Shown piece after piece: positions 25,584 through 34,208 of a stretch of 64,000 bases of DNA. The position numbers were made by a program, and so were the translations under genes. This DNA is from Fervidifonticultor_A tertius (GTDB lineage: Bacteria; Sysuimicrobiota; Sysuimicrobiia; Sysuimicrobiales; Humicultoraceae): positions 1 through 64,000 of the forward strand of contig JAVKIY010000003.1 in assembly GCA_031459235.1 (NCBI GenBank). The letters are read 5' to 3'. The notes beneath the pieces were generated by a model, which worked only from the letters and a program-made list of their open reading frames with translations, was not told where the DNA came from and searched no databases. The first letter of the stretch is position 1; each line of letters starts with the position of its first letter.

Positions 25584-26758
25584 GGCAGCGTCTGCACCTC
25601 GACCGACAGCACGGCCGGCAGGTCCCGCACGATCGGCCGCCAGGTGTCACCCGCGTCCGCCGACGCGTAGACCTGCCCGCCGGTCGTGCCGAAGTAGACG
25701 CCGCACGGTTCGAGCGCATCCACGGCCATCGCGTCGCGCAGCACGTTCACGTAGCAGTCGCGCTGCGGCAGCCCGCTCGTCAGCGCCTCCCACTCCCCGC
25801 CGCCGGTGCGGCTGCGGTAGACACGCAGCTTTCCGTCGGGCGGGTAGTGCTCGCTGTCGCTCTTGATCGGCACGACGTAGATCGTTTCCGGCTCGTGGGC
25901 GTGGACGTCGAGGGCGAACCCGAAGTCCGTCGGCAAGTTCCCGCTCACCTCGCGCCACGACTCGCCGGCGTCGTCACTGCGCATCACGTCCCAGTGCTTC
26001 TGCATGAACAGCACCTCGGGCCGTGAGCGGTGCATCGCGATGCGGTGCACGCAGTGGCCGACCTCGGCATCCGGGTCCGGAATGCCGTCGGAGCGCAACC
26101 CCCGGTTGATGGGGCGCCACGTTTGCCCGCCGTCGTCGGTGCGGAAGGCGCCGGCGGCGGAGATCGCGACGAACATCCGGCTCGCGTCGGCTGGATCGAG
26201 GAGGATCGTGTGGAGGCACAGCCCGCCCGCGCCCGGCTGCCAGTGGGGTCCGGAATCGTGGCCGCGCAGCCCGGCCAGCTCCTGCCAGGTCCGCCCGCCG
26301 TCGGCCGAGCGGAAGAGAGCGGCGTCCTCGACGCCGGCGTAGACGAGGTCGGGATCGGCCAGCGACGGCTCGAGGTGCCAGACGCGCTTGAACTCCCAGG
26401 GGTGCGGCGTGCCGTCGTACCACTGGTGCGTGCCCAGCGGGCGTCCGACCTCGGGCGACGTGTCGTAGAGAAAGGCGCTGCCGGCGCTCCCCGGCGGATC
26501 GTAGGGGTCGGGCACCTTCTCCCCGCCGGTCACCTCCCACGTCCTCCCGCCGTCGCTCGACCGCTGGATGATCTGCCCGAACCAGCCGCTGGACTGCGAC
26601 GCGTACAGCCGGTCCGGATCGGCGGCCGACCCCTTGAGGTGGTAGACCTCCCACCCGGCGAAGTGCGGACCGTCCACTGCCCACCGGTCGCGCCGGCCGT
26701 CAGACGTCAGGACGAACGCGCCCTTGCGCGTGCCCACCAGTACTCGCACGCTGCTCAT
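25580..26758 (-). CDS. Sialidase-like (BNR/Asp-box) beta-propeller protein
   Basis: 392-aa WD40/YVTN/BNR-like protein with five Asp boxes of the SxDxGxTW type: SSDGGRTWEV, SADGGRTWQE, TDDGGQTWRP, SDDAGESWRE and SADAGDTWRP. These indicate a five- to seven-bladed propeller. There is no signal peptide and no sialidase catalytic Arg triad that I can identify, so glycosidase activity is doubtful. ATG 26758 follows GGAGAGGAGAGG. Translationally coupled to the MoaD-like gene. Function unknown; a scaffold or oxidoreductase-linked role is possible. Confidence 0.78.
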   Translation of the reverse strand: MSSVRVLVGTRKGAFVLTSDGRRDRWAVDGPHFAGWEVYHLKGSAADPDRLYASQSSGWFGQIIQRSSDGGRTWEVTGGEKVPDPYDPPGSAGSAFLYDTSPEVGRPLGTHQWYDGTPHPWEFKRVWHLEPSLADPDLVYAGVEDAALFRSADGGRTWQELAGLRGHDSGPHWQPGAGGLCLHTILLDPADASRMFVAISAAGAFRTDDGGQTWRPINRGLRSDGIPDPDAEVGHCVHRIAMHRSRPEVLFMQKHWDVMRSDDAGESWREVSGNLPTDFGFALDVHAHEPETIYVVPIKSDSEHYPPDGKLRVYRSRTGGGEWEALTSGLPQRDCYVNVLRDAMAVDALEPCGVYFGTTGGQVYASADAGDTWRPIVRDLPAVLSVEVQTLP

Positions 26759-26834
26759 GTCCTCTCCTCTCCACACCGCTACGCTCCCGGCCGAAGGGCG
26801 GGACGCCCCCGCGCCCGGCATGCTGGGATTCGCT

Positions 26835-27251
26835 CTACTGCTGCGACGAGGCCTTCTCGATGCGCTCCCGCAGCCGGGCGTGCCGCTGGACGGCCTCGCT
26901 CTCTCCGAAGTCCTCCAGCTCGAACACCTGGCGCACTTCCACCTGCCCGTCTTCGAACGGCACGCGGCGCGCCCACTCGATCGCCTCGTCCCGGGAGCTG
27001 ACCTGGATCAGCCAGTAGCCCGCGACAAGGTGCTCCGCCTCGGGGAAAGGCCCGTCGATGACGGTGCGCTTCGTTCCCGCGTACCTGACCCGCGCGCCCT
27101 TCGAGGTGGGCTGGAGCCCGTCGCCCGCGCGCAGGACGCCGGCCCGTACCAGTTCCTCGTTGTACTCCGCCATGTCGGCGAGCTGCTGCTCGGTCGGCAT
27201 CATGCCCGCTTCGGACTCCTTGCTCGCCTTGACGAGCATCATGAATCGCAT
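26835..27251 (-). CDS. YciI/DGPF-domain protein
   Basis: 138-aa YCII-related protein (PhnB/YciI group common in soil bacteria). It begins MRFMMLVKASKESEAG, with MPTEQQLADMAEYNEELVRA and the DGPFPEAEHLVAGYW signature. ATG 27251 is chosen because GAGGAGG precedes it at ideal spacing. The same frame stays open for 81 codons upstream with different codon use (see 27252-27494). Family members are dimeric ferredoxin-like proteins of unclear function, usually encoded with ECF sigma factors; none is adjacent here. Confidence 0.85.
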   Translation of the reverse strand: MRFMMLVKASKESEAGMMPTEQQLADMAEYNEELVRAGVLRAGDGLQPTSKGARVRYAGTKRTVIDGPFPEAEHLVAGYWLIQVSSRDEAIEWARRVPFEDGQVEVRQVFELEDFGESEAVQRHARLRERIEKASSQQ

Positions 27252-27494
27252 CGGCCGTTCCTCCTCTTGCACCGGAACGTTGGTCTTGATTTCGCCTTCA
27301 GTGCCCCAGACACCCACTCGGAATCCCTGGCCGCTTGGTCCATTGTCCGGCTCGGGCACGCCCCCCACATCAATGAGCGATGAGAGCGCCCGCAGCAGCT
27401 CCAGCCATCCCTCGAAACGGAGCGGCGGTCGCCGGCCTGCCGCGGCGGTCCCGGCGAGGGGCTCGGTGGTCTGGATCACGATGCGAATCTCCAT
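27252..27494 (-). other. Open frame upstream of and in frame with yciI; possible small domain
   Basis: From ATG 27494, directly after the PPOX stop, the frame reads MEIRIVIQTTEP followed by FEGWLELLRALSSLI, which looks like a genuine small domain. It then continues through AT-richer, non-typical codons (27252-27375) into yciI without a stop. Either a small ORF that lost its stop or a real N-terminal extension. The strong internal SD at yciI argues for separate translation. Confidence 0.4.
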
Positions 27495-28505
27495 TTAGCC
27501 GTACGTCCGCGCCCAGGCGCGCTCCGGCGAGACCAGGAACACGACGCGTCCGGTGCGCAGGGGGTACGACTGCCCGGTGTACTTGTAGGCGATCCGGTCC
27601 ATCACGCCGAGCGCGGCGGCGCCCTCGAGGCGCGCGACGACGCGGCCGCGCACGTAGGCCATGGCGAAGGGCCGATCGTGGGCGACGATCGAGATCGCGA
27701 CGCGCGGGTCGCGCTCGAGGTTGTGCGCCTTGCGGGAGTCGGGTCCCGTCAGGAACGCGATCTGCTCGCCCTCCACACCTACCCAGACCGGCACGCTGTG
27801 CGGTGCTCCGTCCGGCAGCGTGGTCGCGACATGGGCGTAGTTGGGGCCGTCGAAGAGCGTGCGCACCGCATCAGGCAGCCTGTCCGTCGTTCGGTCTGCA
27901 TCGGGACGGTCGTGGGGAACGGATCTGGTGGCCACCCCCATTGTCCTCCTCCAAAGCGCCACTCTCTGGCGCCCGCGCGGGAACCGCCAGCGCGCCGGGG
28001 CCAGTACACCCTCCGTTGGAAAGCCGAAGGCCACCGTGGGCACGATCTCGTAGACGTAGTACGGCGCCGGACCGGCAGTTGGCGCGCCCTCCCCGTACAA
28101 CGCCCCGTCACGCACCGCCACGGGCCACCGATACTTGGCCCCGTAGGCTCCGGCCACGCGCCGGAGTCTCGCCCCCTGCGTCACCCTGGCCGCTTTGCCT
28201 TCCACGACCAGATCGAGGCTGCCGCCCCGCGCCGCGATGACGCAGCACGGATCCCGCGCCAGGTTCCTCCCCTTGCGGGTGGTTGGACCTGCGACGAAGT
28301 GCAGCGCACCGTCCACCCCGACCGCCAGCACGGGCACCAGGTGCGGCCGGCCCTCGGGCCGCACGGTCGCGAGCCAGTAGGTGTCGGCCGTCGCCAGCAG
28401 GCGGCGTGCCCCGGCCCACGCGACCGGCCTGGCGCCGCCCGCCACGTATGGCTGCGCGACCGCCGGCCTCGCAGACCCGGCCGGCCTGGCCCTACGCGGG
28501 CTCAT
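27495..28505 (-). CDS. Tandem PPOX-fold (pyridoxamine phosphate oxidase-like) protein, probable gene fusion
   Basis: 336-aa frame with two flavin/F420-type split-barrel domains. Domain 1 (about 25-170) has LATADTYWLATVRPEGRPHL and a FVAGPTTRKGRNLARDP loop. Domain 2 (about 189-336) has YAHVATTLPDGAPHSVPVWV and FLTGPDSRKAHNLERDPRVA. Between them lies a perfect SD (GGAGGAGG) followed by ATG 27941, which would start a normal 148-aa PPOX protein. No stop separates the two, so this was probably two genes fused by stop loss, with domain 2 also made separately. ATG 28505 overlaps the DHFR-like gene by 14 bases. Likely F420- or FMN-dependent reductases of unknown substrate. Confidence 0.75.
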   Translation of the reverse strand: MSPRRARPAGSARPAVAQPYVAGGARPVAWAGARRLLATADTYWLATVRPEGRPHLVPVLAVGVDGALHFVAGPTTRKGRNLARDPCCVIAARGGSLDLVVEGKAARVTQGARLRRVAGAYGAKYRWPVAVRDGALYGEGAPTAGPAPYYVYEIVPTVAFGFPTEGVLAPARWRFPRGRQRVALWRRTMGVATRSVPHDRPDADRTTDRLPDAVRTLFDGPNYAHVATTLPDGAPHSVPVWVGVEGEQIAFLTGPDSRKAHNLERDPRVAISIVAHDRPFAMAYVRGRVVARLEGAAALGVMDRIAYKYTGQSYPLRTGRVVFLVSPERAWARTYG

Positions 28506-29040
28506 AGCGCAGAAGCACCACCCCGGAGGCCAGCGGCCGCGCCTCCAGGAGCCGCATCCGCATCCGCTCCGGAGCGGGCTTGAACAGCGGGTTCCCGCCG
28601 CCCAGCACCAACGGGTTCAGCACCAGGCGGTATTCGTCGATGAGGCGGCGCCGCGTGAGCGCGGCCGAAAGGCCGGCGCTGCCGAAGATGTAGAGGTCTT
28701 TGCCGGGCTCCTGCTTCAGCCGGGCGACCTCGTCCTCGGCGTCCCCCCGCACCAGCCGCGTGTTGTGCCAGTCGGCCCGTTCGAGCGTCCGCGAGAAGAC
28801 GACCTTGGGGATGCTGTTCATGAACTCGGCGATCTCGCCGGTCGCCGAGGTCCAGTAAGCGGCCATACCCTCGTAGGTGATGCGACCGAACAGGAGCGTG
28901 CCGACCTCCTTCGCCTGCTCCAGCGAGAACCGCTCCAGTTCCTCGCCCCAGACGTCCTCGTGCCAGTCGATCTCCCAGCTCCTCTGCCCCTCGAAGAACC
29001 CATCGAGCGTGACCATGTTTGACATGACGACCTTGCGCAT
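28492..29040 (-). CDS. Dihydrofolate reductase family (RibD C-terminal-like) protein
   Basis: 182-aa NADPH-binding reductase-fold protein of the YwjB/YyaP type. It begins RKVVMSNMVTLDGFFEG, with TLLFGRITYEGMAAYW, KVVFSRTLERADWHNT, IFGSAGLSAAL and NPLVLGGGNPLF. These motifs fit the RibD-C/DHFR-like family, not folate DHFR. ATG 29040 follows GAGGTGGATC. Members are frequent in soil bacteria and their substrate is unknown. Confidence 0.88.
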   Translation of the reverse strand: MRKVVMSNMVTLDGFFEGQRSWEIDWHEDVWGEELERFSLEQAKEVGTLLFGRITYEGMAAYWTSATGEIAEFMNSIPKVVFSRTLERADWHNTRLVRGDAEDEVARLKQEPGKDLYIFGSAGLSAALTRRRLIDEYRLVLNPLVLGGGNPLFKPAPERMRMRLLEARPLASGVVLLRYEPA

Positions 29041-29206
29041 CGTGATCCACCTCGGTTCCAGGTGTCGGGGCCGTGCCCGGGGTCACCCCCCGGCCACGAG
29101 TCGCCCCACACGGAGCGGGCGTTCAGGGCGGGCGAACAACCGTTCACCCCGGGCAACGGCCGGGCGGCGCGGCGGCTCTCCACGGCCGAGCTGAGCGTCG
29201 GCCATC

Positions 29207-30097
29207 CTAGCCCTCGTACGCCCGCTGCAGCGCCGCAAGATCGAACTTCTTCATCGCGAGGAACGCCTGTGTCACGCGGGCGATCTGCTCCCGACTGCCG
29301 CGGCGCATCATCTCGTCCATGCCCGACGGCACGATCTGCCAGGACAGGCCGTAGGGGTCCTTGAGCCATCCGCACTGCTCCGCCTCAAGGACGTACGAGA
29401 GCCGACTCCAGTAATAATCAATCTCCTCCTGGGTATCGCAGGAGACCATCAGGGAGATGGCTTCGTTGAACGCGAATGGGTGGGCGCGTGCGCTGTCCAT
29501 CGCCGCGAACTGCTGACCGAGGAGCTCGAAGGTCGCGTGCTTCACCGTTCCCTCCCGGTCGGGCTCCTCACCCTTGCCGTAGCGCACGATGTGGCCAACC
29601 CTCGCGTTCCGAAACACCGACGTATAGAAGGTAATCGCCTCCTCCGTCTTGCCGCCCACCTTGCCGGTGAACATCAGGGTCGGCGTGATAGCCTGCCTGA
29701 TGGCCCGGTCGCCGGCGTGCATGACCTGCCAGGACAGGCCGTACCTGTCGGTCGTCCAGCCGTAGCGCTCGTTGAACGGGTACGCATCGAGCGGCATCAG
29801 CACCGCGCCGCCCTCGGAGAGGGCTCGCCAGAGATCGTCGACCTCACCCTTCGTCCGGCAGGCGACCAGGAACGACACCGACGGGTTGAACCTGAACAGC
29901 GGCCCGGCGCTGATCGCTACAAACGGCTGCCCCGCGAGCTCGAACGAGACGACGTCGCAGTCGCCGGACGGCGTGTCGCGGAGCGTTGTGACGTTGGTAA
30001 TCGTAGAATCGGGAAACACCGCGCAATAGAACTCGGCCGCCTCCCTGGCCTCCTTGTCGTACCAGAGATGCGGAACGATGCGCTTGAGCGCGCCCAT
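29207..30097 (-). CDS. PhnB-like VOC protein, two glyoxalase-fold domains
   Basis: 296-aa protein made of two PhnB/3-dmu-9_3-mt domains. Domain 1 begins RIVPHLWYDKEAREAAEFYC and contains NERYGWTTDRYGLSWQV; domain 2 begins PTLMFTGKVGGKTEEAITFY and contains KDPYGLSWQIVPSGMDEMM. There is a helical tail of about 25 residues. Sites for a metal and small ligand are possible, but no enzymatic role is established. ATG 30097 has AAGGAGG. The 166 bases between it and the DHFR-like gene show no gene or clear promoter. Local GC is lower than in the neighbouring operons, suggesting accessory origin. Confidence 0.88.
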   Translation of the reverse strand: MGALKRIVPHLWYDKEAREAAEFYCAVFPDSTITNVTTLRDTPSGDCDVVSFELAGQPFVAISAGPLFRFNPSVSFLVACRTKGEVDDLWRALSEGGAVLMPLDAYPFNERYGWTTDRYGLSWQVMHAGDRAIRQAITPTLMFTGKVGGKTEEAITFYTSVFRNARVGHIVRYGKGEEPDREGTVKHATFELLGQQFAAMDSARAHPFAFNEAISLMVSCDTQEEIDYYWSRLSYVLEAEQCGWLKDPYGLSWQIVPSGMDEMMRRGSREQIARVTQAFLAMKKFDLAALQRAYEG

Positions 30098-30142
30098 TGC
30101 GTCCTCCTTGTCGGTACGTCTTCTGGCGCGTGCGTTCTCGCG

Positions 30143-30508
30143 CTACGCTTCGACCAGCACCTTGAAGCCACCGTACGCCATGCGCTTCGTGTCGAACGGC
30201 ATCGACTTGTCCGTGTACGCCGGGTCGTTCATGAGCGGGTCCTTCATCACCCTGGCGTTGACGCGATCACGATGCGCGCGCGACCTGAACACGATGAAGG
30301 CGAAGATCACCGTCTCGCCGGGTTTGGCCCTAACCACGCGCGGGAACGTGATCCCGGCCCACTTCGGATCGAGGTCGTCGCCGACGCACTCGAAGTACTC
30401 GAGCGCGCCGTGCTTGCGCCAAACCTTCGCGCCCATCTGCGCCATCCGGCGGTAGGCGCGCAGGTTCTTCTTCGGAAGGGGAATGACGAATCCGTCGACG
30501 TACCGCAT
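30143..30508 (-). CDS. DUF1428 (YbaA-like) protein
   Basis: 121-aa protein matching the DUF1428 family. It begins RYVDGFVIPLPKKNLRAYRR, with ALEYFECVGDD and PFDTKRMAYGGFKVLVEA at the end. Ferredoxin-like alpha/beta fold, no catalytic residues recognised. ATG 30508 follows GGAGGG. The genes around it (PhnB-like, YciI, DHFR-like) form an accessory group often found together in soil bacteria. Confidence 0.9.
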   Translation of the reverse strand: MRYVDGFVIPLPKKNLRAYRRMAQMGAKVWRKHGALEYFECVGDDLDPKWAGITFPRVVRAKPGETVIFAFIVFRSRAHRDRVNARVMKDPLMNDPAYTDKSMPFDTKRMAYGGFKVLVEA

Positions 30509-30536
30509 GGTGCATCACCCTCCAAGGTCGAAACGG

Positions 30537-30757
30537 TCATCGCGGCCGGGATCGGCCGTCCAGGGTCAGCGGTCCGGCGCCGAAGTGGGCGATCAACAGC
30601 GCCCCGCCGACCCTCGACAGGTTCGCCATGAACGCCGTCACCTGTAACTGGGCCACCATCGGATCCCTGGTCGCCCAGAAGTCGTGAAGCAGCACGGCCC
30701 GACGAAAGCCGCCCGGCCGACGGGAACGAGGTACTGCGCCCACTCCGGTGTTTGCAT
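30537..30757 (-). pseudogene. DoxX-family gene remnant with large internal deletion
   Basis: The N-terminal piece from ATG 30757 reads MQTPEWAQYLVPVGRAAF, a plausible DoxX start. After about 30761-30700 the coding similarity jumps to another frame: RAVLLHDFWATRDPMVAQLQ followed by FMANLSRVGGALLIAHFGAG, the normal DoxX C-terminus, ending at 30537. Roughly 60-70 residues, including the first membrane helices, are missing and the frame is shifted. Not expected to encode a functional protein. It lies in the 358-base space between DUF1428 and the AAA-TPR gene; the rest (30758-30866) shows nothing. Confidence 0.72.
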
Positions 30758-30866
30758 GGCCTGCCGCCCCCTCGGCACCTGCATGATGCCGTTTAGTCCG
30801 CGCCCGCCTTCGCCGGAGACGGCGTTCACCGTCGCGGAACAGGTGTTCAGTGTCCGGGACCCGTGC

Positions 30867-33800
30867 TCAGGACTCCCAGGCGATGGGGACCCGCGGGTCA
30901 GGCGTGTAGGAGCAGTACTGGCCGGTCCGAACGGTCGCCCGCAGGTGGCGACCCAGCGCCGGATGGCCCCGGGCGATGTTGTCGAGGGCCGCCCTGATCG
31001 CCCGGGTGACGTTGAGGCGCGCCCGCTCCGCGTGCGACGCAGCCCGGCGGTCACGCCCTCCCAATCCCACGGCCCTCGCCAGCTCGGCGACCAGGAAGTC
31101 CATCTCTTCCTTGACTTTCGCGACGCGGGCCGGGTCGTTGAAGGCCTCGGCCTCGTCCAGCTCGACGCGCAACTCCTGGAGCCGGGACCGATACTCGGCC
31201 TTGGCCCGCGCGTCCAGCATCTCGCCCGCGTCGCCGAGGTCGGGGCGCTCCTCCAGGACTCCGGCGACAGCCCTGGCCGCAGACCGGCGGCCCGGTGCTC
31301 CCGCCTGTGCATCGGCGGCCTCCAGGTCCACCGCGTGGAACTCGCGCCCCGGCGCGGTCAGAAGCCGGGAGAGGTGACGGAGGCCCTTGGTGTCGCGCAC
31401 ACGGACGACGGAACCCTCATAGATCAGGGTCCAATAGTCTCCTTCCCTCCGGAGCACATTCCTCGTCGCGGGAACCGCAACAGCCCCGGCGGGCGCGGTG
31501 GTGGGCCCCGCCGGCGCCTCCCGTTCGCGGAGGGCCGCGCAGTCCAGGCCAAGCGCCGTCATGCCGAGGACCCGGGCGGCGGACTCGGCCTCATCCAACA
31601 GTGCCACGGCCCGCTCGCGGTCCCCGGTCCGCGCGCGTCCGAAGAGCGCCCGCGCGTACGCGTACTGCGTGCGCGCGACGAACGGTCGGATCGCGAGCCG
31701 GGTGTTGGCCAGCAGCGCCGCGTCCAGGTGCCTCACGGCGTCGTCCCAACGCACCATCGCGGCAGCGAGGAGCCCGAGGTAGAGGGACGCCGACCCCAGG
31801 CACACGGCCGGATGCGGCATCGGAACGACGAGCGTCCGGCCCGCATAGGGACGCAGCATCGGGTAGACCGCAACCGCGGCCTCGCCGTCGTCGAGGCGTG
31901 CCGCGGCCAGCGACGTGACCGCCAGCGTGGCGAGCCACAGGCCGTTGCGGGGCAACGCGGCGAGATCGGCGATGCGGGCACGCAGGTTCTTCCGGGCGTC
32001 GTCGAGCCGGCCGAGCTCCGTGTCCGCCAGCGCCAGCCAGACCGGGCCGAATCCGGTCTGCGGGAACCGATCGGTGATCACCTGCCACTCGTCGCGCAGC
32101 TCACCCAGGCGGCGCTGCTCCCACCGGATGACCGTGATCTGATTGAGATAGGCCAGGCGGGCGATCGGCCGCCCGCGCAGGACCGCCGCGGCCTTCTCCG
32201 TCAACTCCTCCGCGGCCGCGAAAGCGCCGTCCAGCAGCGCGCGACCGGCCCGCAGCGTCAGCGAGGTCCACTCGTGGTAGGGCATGCGAAGCTCGGCAGC
32301 CAGCGCCGCATGGGCCGCGATGTCGGTGTCCACCGCCCGGGTGTCCCCGGATTCCACTAAACCCGTGAGCCGCCTGGCTCGGCCCACCAGCTCCAGCTCG
32401 CGGTCGCCGTTCTCCCGCGCCAGGCGCAACATCTCCGCGGCAAGGGCCACTCGTTCCTCGAGCTCGTCAGGCCCCCATGCCGCCAGCCACCGGGCGCGCA
32501 GCGCCACTGCCAGCGCCCCGACGTCCCGCACCCGTCGGGCCATCTCGAGCGCCTCGCGGCTGAGGGCACTCCTGAGCGTTTCCCGCAGGTCCGGGTCGTC
32601 GGAAAACGAGAGTTCGAGCGACAGGCGGGCCAGCACCCGCACTCGGAGGGCACTGTCGCCAGGCCCGAGCCGCTTGAGCGCTTCACGCAGCAGGTCGTGG
32701 AGCCGCCGGTCCACGGCCACCCCGTCGACCTGGGGCTCGCCGACGCCAAGCGCGGCCCGCGCGAACGCCTCGGCGGCGTCCAGGCGACGGGCGAGCTCCG
32801 CGGCACGCAGGAAGCTGTCCTTCGCTTCCTGGTAGCTGCCCGCGCACGCCTGGGCGGCGCCCAGGCGCAGGAGCAACTCGCAGCGCGTGGCCTCGTCGGC
32901 GTCGGTGAGCCGACCCGCTTCGAGCGCGCGCCGGTACTGCGCCGCCGCTTCCTCGTAGGCATAGGCGGCCATGGCGTGGTCGCCCGCCCTCTGCGCGTAC
33001 TCCCGGGCCCTGACGCTCGGCCCACCGGCCGCTGCCTCGGCGAAGTGATAGGCGAGCTCCCCCAGGTGGGACGTCAGATCCGGGCCGTACAGGCGCTCGA
33101 TGGCGGTGCCCACCTTCTCGTGCAGCTCCCGCCTGACCACGACCGGGAGGTCGTCGTAGAGGGTCTCGCGCAGGAGCCCGTGCGAGAAGCGAAACGCGCT
33201 CGTCCCCGGCACACCCGCAACCAGCCCGAGCCGCTCCGCGCCGGCCAGGACTTCGCTGGCGCCGGACGGGGCGAGTCCGGCCACGTCCGCGACGAGCGGG
33301 GTGTCGAAGTCGCGCCCCACGGTCGCCGCCACCGAGAGCACATGGACTGCGGCCGCGTCCAGCGCCGCGAGGCGCTGGTGGATGACCGCCCGCACGCCCT
33401 CGGGGATCGCTGGCTGCGCACGCATCGCCTCTGCCGGCCGCGCGGCCATGAGGCGCACCATCTCCCGGATGAACAGCGGGTTTCCGCCGGTGGCCTCGCA
33501 GATCCTGGACAGGTCGTCCGCGGCAGCGGCCGCACCCATCAGAGCCTCCATGAATCGCCGCACCTCGGCGCGATCGAAGGCGCGGAGGCGGATGCTCGGC
33601 CCCTCGCGCACGAGCGCACCCAACGCCTCGGCCATGTCGTCGCGCTGCCGCGCCTCAACGTCGCGGTACACCGCCAGCGCAAGCAGCGCCGTCCCCCGAA
33701 GGTCTGCGGCGACGAATTGGAACAGCAGCAGCGACGCTGGATCGGCCGCGTGCAGGTCGTCGAGTACGAGCACCAGCGGCTGCGCGGCCGCCGCCCGCCT

Positions 33801-34208
33801 CAGGGCGGCCGTCACCGCGGCGAAGAGACGAAAGCGGGCGGCCGCCGGCTGCGCTGCGACGTCCGGGGTCCCGCCGCCCGGTGCCTCCGCCAGCCCCGGG
33901 AACAGCCCCACGAGGTGGCCCGCGTCCCCGGCCGTTCCCTCCAGGGGCTCGTCGCGGAGGATCGGCCGGAGGATCTGTGTCCACGGCCAGTACGCCGGGG
34001 CGCCGCCGCCCTCCCAGCATCGCCCCCAGAGCACGCGCGCGCCCCGCTCCACCGCGCGCGCCGCGAGTTGCTCGGCAAGCATCGTCTTGCCGATACCCGG
34101 CTCGCCGGCGACCAGGAACAGCCGGCCGCGGCCGCGGAGCGTGTCCTCGAGACCGGCAGCGAGTTCAGCCAGCTCGGCATCGCGGCCGATGAACAGAGGC
34201 GACGCCAT
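30867..34208 (-). CDS. Large AAA/STAND-type ATPase with TPR repeats and conserved C-terminal domain
   Basis: 1113-aa cytoplasmic ATPase. The N-terminal AAA_16-type module has PLFIGRDAELAEL, Walker A GEPGIGKT (35-42) and Walker B LVLVLDD (145-151), then a winged-helix-like section. TPR helices occupy about 400-900. The C-terminal about 190 residues (RREGDYWTLIYEGSVVRVRD, AVGLGGRDRR, HPALGRHLRATVRTGQYC) form a domain recurrent in soil-bacterial ATPases. No DNA-binding or effector domain is recognised, unlike LuxR-type MalT relatives. ATG 34208 shares one base with the metallophosphoesterase stop (TGATG), implying co-expression. Signalling or regulatory function is assumed. Confidence 0.8.
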   Translation of the reverse strand: MASPLFIGRDAELAELAAGLEDTLRGRGRLFLVAGEPGIGKTMLAEQLAARAVERGARVLWGRCWEGGGAPAYWPWTQILRPILRDEPLEGTAGDAGHLVGLFPGLAEAPGGGTPDVAAQPAAARFRLFAAVTAALRRAAAAQPLVLVLDDLHAADPASLLLFQFVAADLRGTALLALAVYRDVEARQRDDMAEALGALVREGPSIRLRAFDRAEVRRFMEALMGAAAAADDLSRICEATGGNPLFIREMVRLMAARPAEAMRAQPAIPEGVRAVIHQRLAALDAAAVHVLSVAATVGRDFDTPLVADVAGLAPSGASEVLAGAERLGLVAGVPGTSAFRFSHGLLRETLYDDLPVVVRRELHEKVGTAIERLYGPDLTSHLGELAYHFAEAAAGGPSVRAREYAQRAGDHAMAAYAYEEAAAQYRRALEAGRLTDADEATRCELLLRLGAAQACAGSYQEAKDSFLRAAELARRLDAAEAFARAALGVGEPQVDGVAVDRRLHDLLREALKRLGPGDSALRVRVLARLSLELSFSDDPDLRETLRSALSREALEMARRVRDVGALAVALRARWLAAWGPDELEERVALAAEMLRLARENGDRELELVGRARRLTGLVESGDTRAVDTDIAAHAALAAELRMPYHEWTSLTLRAGRALLDGAFAAAEELTEKAAAVLRGRPIARLAYLNQITVIRWEQRRLGELRDEWQVITDRFPQTGFGPVWLALADTELGRLDDARKNLRARIADLAALPRNGLWLATLAVTSLAAARLDDGEAAVAVYPMLRPYAGRTLVVPMPHPAVCLGSASLYLGLLAAAMVRWDDAVRHLDAALLANTRLAIRPFVARTQYAYARALFGRARTGDRERAVALLDEAESAARVLGMTALGLDCAALREREAPAGPTTAPAGAVAVPATRNVLRREGDYWTLIYEGSVVRVRDTKGLRHLSRLLTAPGREFHAVDLEAADAQAGAPGRRSAARAVAGVLEERPDLGDAGEMLDARAKAEYRSRLQELRVELDEAEAFNDPARVAKVKEEMDFLVAELARAVGLGGRDRRAASHAERARLNVTRAIRAALDNIARGHPALGRHLRATVRTGQYCSYTPDPRVPIAWES

